A stretch of 20,443 nt of DNA. It comes from Syntrophorhabdaceae bacterium PtaU1.Bin034. Its GTDB lineage: Bacteria; Desulfobacterota_G; Syntrophorhabdia; Syntrophorhabdales; WCHB1-27. Position numbers and translations under genes: made by a program. This document shows positions 14,028 through 20,443 of this stretch, piece after piece. The notes under the pieces were generated by a model. It was not told the DNA's origin, made no database searches, and worked only from the letters and a program-made list of their open reading frames with translations. Location of the stretch: NCBI GenBank assembly GCA_002067405.1, contig MVRP01000063.1, forward strand, positions 1-20,443, written 5' to 3'. Positions within the stretch are counted from its first letter, which is position 1. Each line of letters begins with the position of its first letter.

Positions 14028-15461
14028 TTACCTGTCGGCCGCCGCCTGCTCCGCGGTCATGCGCTCTGCCTCTACTACCCAGCCCCCGCCCATGGCCTTG
14101 TACAGATTCACGAGTGCCTGAAAGAGGGCGCCCTGGGTCTTCAGGTAGGCAAGCTGCGCATTAAAGAGGCTTCGCTCTGCATCCAGCACCTCGATGTAGC
14201 TCGTATAGCCGTTGTCGTAACGGAGCCGTGCAACCTGGGCGTAGTTTTGAAGCGCCTTGACCTGTCTGCGCTGCGATTCGAGTTCCGCCCTCGTCCGGTT
14301 CTGGTCTGCCAGCGCGTCTTCCACCTCCCGGAAGGCTGTCTGGATGGTCTGCTGGTAGCGGAACAGCGCCTGCTGCTGTACCGCCTCCGCGGCCTTCACC
14401 TGCCCTTTGATCGATCCTCCGGTAAAAATGGGCGCGGTAAAGGAACCGCTCCAGTTCCAGGCCTCGGACGCGCCGCGCACGAGCCTGGAAAGGTCCGCGC
14501 TCGACCAGCCGTAGCTGCCGGTAAGGGAAATGGAGGGAAAATAGAGGCCGCGGGCAGCTCCTATTCTCGCGTTCGCGGCTATAAGATCCTGCTCCGCCTG
14601 CCGCACATCGGGTCGCCGTTCGAGGAGATCGGACGGGATGCCTGCGGGAACAGCGGGCAATACGAGGTCGTCAATGGGTTTTCCCCGCTCGATCGGCCCG
14701 GGGTTCTTTCCGAGGAGAACGGAAAGCGCATTTTCCTGCTGGGCTATGGCCCTTTCGATTGCGGGAACGGTGGATGCCGCCTGCTCATACTCTGACCTGG
14801 CCTGGCTCAGTTCCAGGTCGGAAATAAGACCGCCTTCGAACCGGAGCATGAAGAGCGCGTACGCATCCTCCCGGCTTTTGGCCGTCCTTTTCGCCACATC
14901 GAGCTGTTCGTCAAGGTCGCGGAGATTAATGTACGCGTTGGCAACGGATGCCACGAGCGTGAGTATCACCGCCCTTTTCCCTTCCCCGGTGGCGAGCAAC
15001 TCCGCGCGGGCAGCCTCGGATACGCGCCTTAGTCGGCCCCATATATCTATCTCCCAACTGCCGTTGAGCGCCGTGTTGTAAAAACCCGCCGGGTTCCTCA
15101 CCCCGTCGGGAACCGGGCTGGTGCCGGTCTCCGAGACACGCGCTCTTCCCGCATCTCCCGTCGCATTAACCTGCGGAAAGAGCGAGGAGCGGGCCGACCA
15201 GTACCGTCCCAGGAACTCTTCTATCCTGGCCGCCGCGATCTTCACATCCTTGTTTTCCTTCAAGGCCGTTTCTATGAGACTGTTCAGCACGGGATCATTG
15301 AATTGCTCCCACCAGGCCGTGTTCGCCAGGTTTTTTGCCTCATCGGATGCAAAACGCCAGTTCGGGGGCGCTTCGACCGCCGGCCGCCGGTAGTCGGGGC
15401 CTATGGCGCAGCCAAGGACAGAGAGGAAGAGGACCACGCTCCTCAGGATCAGTTTATTCAT
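14028..15461 (-). CDS. RND efflux outer-membrane lipoprotein (NodT/OprM family)
   Basis: The 477-residue product begins with a lipoprotein signal (KLILRSVVLFLSVLGC, Cys18 in the lipobox) followed by AIGPDYRRPAVEAPPNWRF, the typical opening of NodT/OprM/CusC proteins. The repeated long helical hairpins of the OEP family are visible: WWEQFNDPVLNSLIETALKEN, a mid-protein LLERRPDVRQAEQDLIAANARIGAARGLYFPSI block cut here to its motif RRPDVRQAE, and a C-terminal RYDNGYTSYIEVLDAERSLF. It forms the trimeric channel through the outer membrane for the pump encoded upstream. Its ATG overlaps the pump stop (ATGA), so the two are translationally coupled. It is the last gene of the operon. Confidence 0.95.
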   Translation of the reverse strand: MNKLILRSVVLFLSVLGCAIGPDYRRPAVEAPPNWRFASDEAKNLANTAWWEQFNDPVLNSLIETALKENKDVKIAAARIEEFLGRYWSARSSLFPQVNATGDAGRARVSETGTSPVPDGVRNPAGFYNTALNGSWEIDIWGRLRRVSEAARAELLATGEGKRAVILTLVASVANAYINLRDLDEQLDVAKRTAKSREDAYALFMLRFEGGLISDLELSQARSEYEQAASTVPAIERAIAQQENALSVLLGKNPGPIERGKPIDDLVLPAVPAGIPSDLLERRPDVRQAEQDLIAANARIGAARGLYFPSISLTGSYGWSSADLSRLVRGASEAWNWSGSFTAPIFTGGSIKGQVKAAEAVQQQALFRYQQTIQTAFREVEDALADQNRTRAELESQRRQVKALQNYAQVARLRYDNGYTSYIEVLDAERSLFNAQLAYLKTQGALFQALVNLYKAMGGGWVVEAERMTAEQAAADR

Positions 15462-18400
15462 TTCTTTCCCTCCCCGGCACGTGCGCTCTCTCCCGGAGGT
15501 GCTTTCGTCACCTTTTTTGACGACAGCCTTTCGCTCGCCCCCTCAAGGAGCCGGAAAAAGAGCGGTATAAAAAAGACAGCGATGAGCGTCGCCCCGAGCA
15601 TGCCGCCGATGACGCCCGTTCCGATAGAGTGGCGGCTGTTCGACGAAGCCCCTGTGGCGATCGCGAGGGGAACGCAACCCAGGATAAAGGCAAGGGACGT
15701 CATTACAATGGGCCGCAAACGCAGCCTCGCCGCTTCTACCGCAGCGTCCACGACCGACAGGCCTTCCTTGTGCTTCATGACGGCAAACTCGGTGATCAGT
15801 ATGGCATTCTTGGCAGCAAGGGCGATGAGCGTGGTGAGGCCGATCTGAAAGTAAACGTCGTTATCGATGCCCCTGAGCCACACCGAAAGCAACGCGCCGA
15901 AGATCGCAAAAGGCACGGCCATGAGCACGCCGAAAGGCAGGCTCCATTTTTCATACTGGGCCGCAAGTATCAGGAACACCATGATGAGGCCGAAGATGAA
16001 GACGAAGAACGAGGTGCTGCCGCTTTTCTTCTCCTCGAATGACTGGCCGCTCCATTGGTAGGCGAAATCCCTGGGCAGCACCTTCGAAGCCACCTCTTCC
16101 ATCGCCGCCAGCGCCTGCCCCGAACTGTAGCCCGGCGCCGCGTCACCCGTGATCTTCGCAGCCGGGAATCCGTTAAACCTGGTGACAAGATCGGGTCCCG
16201 TGCAGTAAGTCGCTTTTACCACCGATTTGAGGGGGACCATGTTCCCTTTGACGGAGCGGACGTAGATCTGCTCGATATCCTCCGGTCGTGACCGGTACTT
16301 CGATTCCGCCTGAAGGATCACCTGCCAGAGGCGGCTGAACTTGTTGAACTGGCTCACATAGAGAGAGCCGAAGGCTGTTTGCAGGGCATCGTACACGTCT
16401 GCCACCGGTACGCCGAGAGACTCCGTCTTCTCGCGATCCACATCCACCCTGAGCTGCCTCGACGAGGCCTGGATGGTCGATGAAAGCGCCCGAAGCTCCG
16501 GTCTTTTACTTGCTTTGGCAATGAAGTCCTTTGTCACGGCTTCAATTTTTGCCGTATCGCCTTCGCCGCGGCTCTGTACCCAGAATTCAAACCCTCCCGT
16601 AGTGCCGAGCCCGGGAATCGAAGGCGGATTCATGGCAAGAACAACGCCTTCCCGTATGCCCCCGAATCCTTTCGACACCGCAGCCAACACCGCAGGAGCG
16701 CCCATTTCCTTCTTTTTCCGCTCCTCGTAGTCCTTGAAGCTAACAAACAACGTTCCCGCGTTTGTCTTCACCTGCCCGTCGATCAGGCTATAACCCGATA
16801 CCGTCACCACGTCCTTGATCGCCTTCTGCCTGCCGAAGACAGCACCTGCCCGGTCTGTCACCGCTTCCGTGCGGTCAAGGCTGGCTGCGTCCGGCATGAT
16901 AACGGCGCCGTAGGCATATCCCTGATCTTCGGGTGGGACAAAGCTGCCCGGCACTATCTTGAAAAGCCCGCCGGTCAGGGCGAGTATGCCCGCGAAGATG
17001 ATGAGCGCAACGGCAGCCCGTTTGATCGCAAGCTTCACCCCGAACGTATAGCCTGCGGTCAGCCGCTCAAAGCTGTTCTCGAACCACACAAAGAAACGGT
17101 TCTTTTTTTCGCCGTGGCCGGGTTTCAAAAGGAGGGCTGCAAGGGCAGGAGAAAGGGTAAGCGCCACGATACCGGAGATGACGACCGAGATGGCGATGGT
17201 AATGGCAAACTGCTTGTAGAGCTGACCTGTCAGCCCGCCCATGAATGCCACCGGAATAAAGACTGCCACGAGCACGAGCACGATCGCGATCACGGGACCG
17301 GTTACCTCGTCCATCGCGCGCTTGGCTGCCTCCTTCGGCGACAGATTGAATTGCCTCATGTTCCGTTCCACGTTCTCCACCACCACTATCGCGTCGTCGA
17401 CCACAATACCGATAGCCAGGATCATGCCGAAAAGGGTCAGCATGTTGATCGAGAAGCCGAGGGCGGTCATGCCGATAAACGTTCCGATAATGGAGACGGG
17501 CACTGCCAGGATGGGGATAAGGGTCGCGCGGAAGGTCTGGAGGAACAGAAACACCACGATGACGACGAGAAGAACCGCTTCGAAGAATGTCCGTACGACC
17601 TCGCCTATCGATGCCCTGATGAACTTGGTGCTGTCCAGCGCCACAACGTAGTCGAGGCCGTCAGGGAAACTCTTTTTCAACTCCTCAAGCGTCTTTTTCA
17701 CCTGGCTGGAGACATCCAGGGCATTGGCGCCCGGTTGCTGATACACTGCAAGGAGGGTCGCATTCTTTCCGTTGATCTTGCTCCTGAGAGAATAATCCTT
17801 CAGGCCGAGTTCTGCCCGGGCCACGTCTTTCAGCCGGACCAGGCCTGCGCCGTCGCCCTCTGCCCTGAGAATGATGTCCTCGAATTCCCGCGGGGTGGTC
17901 AGTCTCCCCTTTGTGGTGACAGGAAAGGTTTGCTGAACCGGCCTTTCCGTGGGCGCCTGACCGATCTGGCCCACCGCGAACTGCTGGTTCTGGGAACTGA
18001 CCGATTTTGCCACGTCGCTGGCCGTAATTCCAAGCTGCGCCATGCGGTCGGGCTTCAGCCAGATACGCATGGCATAGTCGGGTGCCCCGAGGATCGAGGT
18101 CTGATTTGCACCCGGGACTCTCTTCAATGCGTCGAGCACGTAGAGGTTTGCATAGTTGGCGATATATTTTTCGTCATACCGGCCTTCGGGTGAATAGATG
18201 GCGATCACCATCATGAAGCTCGAGGAGCGCTTCTGGACCTGGACTCCTTGCGCCTTGACCGATTCGGGAAGCACGGGAAGAGCGAGATTGACCCGGTTCT
18301 GCACATCTACCTGGGCCAGATCGGGATCGGTGCCGATCTCGAAGAAACAACTGAGGGTCATGAAGCCGGTGGCTGAGCTGGTAGATGCCATGTAGAGCAT

Positions 18401-18625
18401 CTTGTCGGCGCCGTTCACCTGAAGCTCGATCGGTGCAGCGACATTCTGCGATACCACGTCAGCGCTTGCGCCGGGGTACGCAGCCGAGACCGTCACGACG
18501 GGCGGGCTTATTTCCGGATACTGGGCAATCGGCAACTTGACCATGGCAACAAGCCCGGCCAGGACAATGACAATGGAAATAACGGCTGCGAAAATGGGCC
18601 GGTCGATAAAAAAGCGGGAGATCAT
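15458..18625 (-). CDS. RND multidrug efflux permease (AcrB/MexB, HAE1 family)
   Basis: The product is 1055 residues, close to the family norm of about 1040. The N-terminus MISRFFIDRPIFAAVISIVI is the hallmark first helix. Proton-relay residues are present at the AcrB-equivalent places: Asp410 and Asp411 in GIVVDDAIVVVENVERNM, Lys939 in LAAKNAILITEF, and Thr976 in IVMTSLAF. The end of the transport domain reads GTGVIGGMLGATLIAVFFIPLFF. It is an inner-membrane trimer that exports hydrophobic compounds using proton motive force; the substrate cannot be read from the sequence. GGAGGAAGG precedes ATG 18625. It lies 13 bases after the adaptor gene and overlaps the outer-membrane gene by four bases, giving the mexAB-oprM gene order. 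Confidence 0.97.
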   Translation of the reverse strand: MISRFFIDRPIFAAVISIVIVLAGLVAMVKLPIAQYPEISPPVVTVSAAYPGASADVVSQNVAAPIELQVNGADKMLYMASTSSATGFMTLSCFFEIGTDPDLAQVDVQNRVNLALPVLPESVKAQGVQVQKRSSSFMMVIAIYSPEGRYDEKYIANYANLYVLDALKRVPGANQTSILGAPDYAMRIWLKPDRMAQLGITASDVAKSVSSQNQQFAVGQIGQAPTERPVQQTFPVTTKGRLTTPREFEDIILRAEGDGAGLVRLKDVARAELGLKDYSLRSKINGKNATLLAVYQQPGANALDVSSQVKKTLEELKKSFPDGLDYVVALDSTKFIRASIGEVVRTFFEAVLLVVIVVFLFLQTFRATLIPILAVPVSIIGTFIGMTALGFSINMLTLFGMILAIGIVVDDAIVVVENVERNMRQFNLSPKEAAKRAMDEVTGPVIAIVLVLVAVFIPVAFMGGLTGQLYKQFAITIAISVVISGIVALTLSPALAALLLKPGHGEKKNRFFVWFENSFERLTAGYTFGVKLAIKRAAVALIIFAGILALTGGLFKIVPGSFVPPEDQGYAYGAVIMPDAASLDRTEAVTDRAGAVFGRQKAIKDVVTVSGYSLIDGQVKTNAGTLFVSFKDYEERKKKEMGAPAVLAAVSKGFGGIREGVVLAMNPPSIPGLGTTGGFEFWVQSRGEGDTAKIEAVTKDFIAKASKRPELRALSSTIQASSRQLRVDVDREKTESLGVPVADVYDALQTAFGSLYVSQFNKFSRLWQVILQAESKYRSRPEDIEQIYVRSVKGNMVPLKSVVKATYCTGPDLVTRFNGFPAAKITGDAAPGYSSGQALAAMEEVASKVLPRDFAYQWSGQSFEEKKSGSTSFFVFIFGLIMVFLILAAQYEKWSLPFGVLMAVPFAIFGALLSVWLRGIDNDVYFQIGLTTLIALAAKNAILITEFAVMKHKEGLSVVDAAVEAARLRLRPIVMTSLAFILGCVPLAIATGASSNSRHSIGTGVIGGMLGATLIAVFFIPLFFRLLEGASERLSSKKVTKAPPGESARAGEGKK

Positions 18626-18638
18626 TGCCTTCCTCCTC

Positions 18639-19889
18639 TCACTTTTTTGCCGGGGTTTTCGTGGTTTTACTCTCCGGGGAAGACGGCGCGGGCTTCGCCT
18701 CAGCCTGAACTTTTGAGCCGCCCCCCTGAGCCCCGGCCTGCACGATCTTCACGGGCGCTCCGGGCGCAAGCTTGATCGCTCCATCTACCGCCACCTGTTC
18801 CCCTACCTTCAGGCCGTTCGTGATAAACCAGTCGTCGCCGAACCAGTCTCCCACCTCGACGCTGCGGAACTCCGCCTTCCCTTCTTTGTTAACTACCCAT
18901 ACAAAGTGGCCCTTTGCGCCCTGCATCACGGCGCGCTGGGGAATGACGACTGCGCGGGGTCGAACCGCACCCAGGATCCTGACCCTCACAAACTGACCCG
19001 GTCTCAACGCACCCTTCGGGTTCTTAACAGCCGCCCGGACGAGAAAAGTGCCTGTCTCGATGTTCAGGTTCGGCTCCGCAAAGTTGACCCGTCCTTTATG
19101 AGGAAATACAAAACCGTTGGCCAGGATCACCTCGATAAACAAGTCCTTGTCGCGCGGGAACTTGACAAGCCCCTTCTCCTCCTGGTCGTGAAGACGAAGT
19201 ATCTCATTCTCCGAAATGCTGAAATTCACCCATATCGGATCGAGCTGGGCCACGTACGTGAGCAGGCCGTCAGGGCCTGATGAGACATAGCTGCCTTCCT
19301 GTTTCTTGGCCCTGCTCGATATACCGGTAACAGGCGATTTGATGGTGGTATATCCCAGGTTGAGCTCGGCTTCCTGCACCTTGCCCTGGGCCGCGAAAAC
19401 AGCTGCCTGGGCTACCTGTTCGTTGCTCAGCGCATCATCGAGGTCTTTTTTGCTGATGGCGTTCTTGGCTGCAAGAGGCTTTATCCGGGCCAGATTGGCC
19501 TTTGCCTGGGCAAGCCTTGCCTCCTGCATCGAGAGTTCCCCCTTTGCCTGCTGGAGCGTCGCCTCAAAAGGCGATTTCTCCATCTGGAACATCACCGCCC
19601 CCGCCTTGACCAGAGTGCCTTCCTCGTACGCCCGCTTGTCGAGAAACCCGTCGACCCGGGCGCGGATCTCTACCTGGCGGGAGCTTTCGGTCTGACCCAC
19701 AAATTCGAATGAGACAGGAGTATCCTTGTTGGTCACGGTAACCGCTGTTACTTCAACGGCAGGATGCTCGGGCGCCGTGGCCTTCTCCCTTCCACATCCG
19801 GGAAAAAGCAGGAATGCGCAGGCAAATGTCACAACAACGATTCCATACACCATCTTTCGTGCCACAATCTTTTTGCTCAAGGAATCCAT
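18639..19889 (-). CDS. RND efflux periplasmic adaptor lipoprotein (AcrA/MexA family)
   Basis: The 416-residue product has an N-terminal lipoprotein signal with hydrophobic VYGIVVVTFACAFLLFPGC, the Cys ending the lipobox. Typical membrane-fusion-protein features follow: a barrel-sandwich half motif (QVEIRARVDGFLDKRAYEEG, then VKAGAVMFQMEKSPFEATL), an alpha-hairpin (about 115-180, rich in Ala/Lys/Glu), the second lipoyl half (TIKSPVTGISSRAKKQEGSY), a beta-barrel with PIWVNFSISENE, and RPGQFVRVRIL. The C-terminal tail is Lys/Pro/Ala-rich. It links the pump to the outer-membrane channel. GAGAGG precedes ATG 19889. It is the first gene of the efflux operon. No dedicated repressor gene (TetR or MarR) is adjacent within the window. 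Confidence 0.95.
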   Translation of the reverse strand: MDSLSKKIVARKMVYGIVVVTFACAFLLFPGCGREKATAPEHPAVEVTAVTVTNKDTPVSFEFVGQTESSRQVEIRARVDGFLDKRAYEEGTLVKAGAVMFQMEKSPFEATLQQAKGELSMQEARLAQAKANLARIKPLAAKNAISKKDLDDALSNEQVAQAAVFAAQGKVQEAELNLGYTTIKSPVTGISSRAKKQEGSYVSSGPDGLLTYVAQLDPIWVNFSISENEILRLHDQEEKGLVKFPRDKDLFIEVILANGFVFPHKGRVNFAEPNLNIETGTFLVRAAVKNPKGALRPGQFVRVRILGAVRPRAVVIPQRAVMQGAKGHFVWVVNKEGKAEFRSVEVGDWFGDDWFITNGLKVGEQVAVDGAIKLAPGAPVKIVQAGAQGGGSKVQAEAKPAPSSPESKTTKTPAKK

Positions 19890-20036
19890 ATTGCCCTCTC
19901 TCAGTCATTTACAAAATCACTTGATCCTACCACAGACCGTTTAAATAAAAGAATCAGAAAGTGCATTCGAACCTTAAGTATTATCGGCCGTCCGGGTGCT
20001 GCCAAAAGAGAACCGTACCTTCATTGTTGCTCTTTC

Positions 20037-20066
20037 TTGACATTGCAGACCGGTAGCTGCGATACT
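20037..20066 (+). promoter_or_regulatory. Promoter of the HD-domain gene, suggesting a near-leaderless mRNA
   Basis: A perfect TTGACA (20037-20042) is followed after 18 bases by GATACT (20061-20066), which matches the -10 at four of six positions. Transcription would start near 20073, only a few bases before the ATG at 20075. No ribosome site lies between the -10 box and that ATG. Confidence 0.45.
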
Positions 20067-20074
20067 GACCTTCA

Positions 20075-20443
20075 ATGAAAGAAAATGATTCCGGACCACT
20101 GCGGCTGACACCCATCGAAGAACAGATCTTCAGACTTGCCCTGCCTTACCTTCAGGTAAGGGACAATGAATTACACACGTGGAATGCCGTTGAATTTTCG
20201 ATGCCTCTGCTTGAGAGGTATGGAGCCGAGAGAAAGATCGTGATCCCGGCCACAATGCTCCACGACGTCGGCTGGAGCACCTTGCCGGAAGATATCATCG
20301 CCAGGGCCTGGGGGCCGCATGCCGACAAGGAGCTCATGAGATTACACGAGGAAGAAGGAGCAAAGATTGCTCGGCAGATCCTGCACCAAGCAGGCTATGA
20401 CCAGGGAACGACGACGGAGATCGCAACGATAATAAGCGGGCAC
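20075..20443 (+). CDS. HD-domain protein, N-terminal part (runs off right edge)
   Basis: An open frame starts at ATG 20075 and runs 123 codons to the end of the window without a stop. HD-type metal-binding residues are visible: His34 (NELHTWNAVEF), His63-Asp64 (ATMLHDVGWSTLPED), His91 (LMRLHEEEGAKIARQIL) and His123 (IISGH, the last residue). HD proteins are phosphohydrolases of nucleotides or cyclic dinucleotides; the substrate is open. No N-terminal signal peptide is seen. An in-frame TGA at 20066-20068 closes off any earlier start, and no ribosome site precedes the ATG, so the mRNA may be leaderless. It is divergent from the efflux operon, with about 185 bases between. Confidence 0.85.
   Translation, partial: MKENDSGPLRLTPIEEQIFRLALPYLQVRDNELHTWNAVEFSMPLLERYGAERKIVIPATMLHDVGWSTLPEDIIARAWGPHADKELMRLHEEEGAKIARQILHQAGYDQGTTTEIATIISGH

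Noticed and set aside
17114..18193. 359-codon plus-strand frame antisense to the RND pump gene
   Set aside because: It is His/Asp/Arg-rich with no domain and lies wholly within the clearly coding pump gene; a typical antisense shadow in GC-rich DNA.

Overview
The window looks like chromosome of an anaerobic or microaerophilic Gram-negative bacterium, most likely a Desulfobacterota (former Deltaproteobacteria) lineage. This is inferred from moderately high GC, purine-rich AGGAGG ribosome sites, an RND efflux system with an outer-membrane partner, a FadL-type porin, a multi-PAS hybrid kinase, and a small gene that reads best as a selenoprotein. No RNA genes, insertion sequences, CRISPR arrays or phage genes were seen.

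Layout. 1-315 (-): 5' end of a PAS-domain signalling protein running off the left edge. 616-1977 (+): a protein with SagB/nitroreductase-like motifs. 2071-3092 (+): a strong promoter, a 24-codon proline-rich leader ORF, and a septal RlpA-type lipoprotein with a SPOR domain. 3210-5058: small proteins, namely a DUF3243 protein (-), a secreted protein made of LEA-like 11-residue repeats (+), a Cys-rich protein (-) and a small basic protein (-). 5194-8777 (-): a three-gene MoxR ATPase / DUF58 / DUF4129 operon. 9080-12136 (+): a 1018-residue soluble hybrid histidine kinase with five predicted PAS domains and a receiver. 12272-13871 (-): a FadL-family porin preceded by the candidate selenoprotein gene. 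14028-19889 (-): a complete RND efflux operon (adaptor, pump, outer-membrane lipoprotein). 20075-20443 (+): start of an HD-domain protein, divergent from the efflux operon and cut by the right edge.

The most notable item is at 13662-13871 (-). A 69-residue frame with an excellent ribosome site and a good promoter is interrupted by a single in-frame TGA at codon 33. The frame continues as convincing coding sequence, the TGA is followed three codons later by Cys (UxxC spacing), and a stem-loop lies just downstream at the position expected for a bacterial SECIS. Standard gene calling would miss or split this gene.

Functionally, much of the region concerns the envelope: porin, efflux, peptidoglycan/septum (RlpA), the MoxR-DUF58 system and a secreted repeat protein. 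Two PAS sensors accompany these genes. All functions are assigned by reading motifs; no searches were run.
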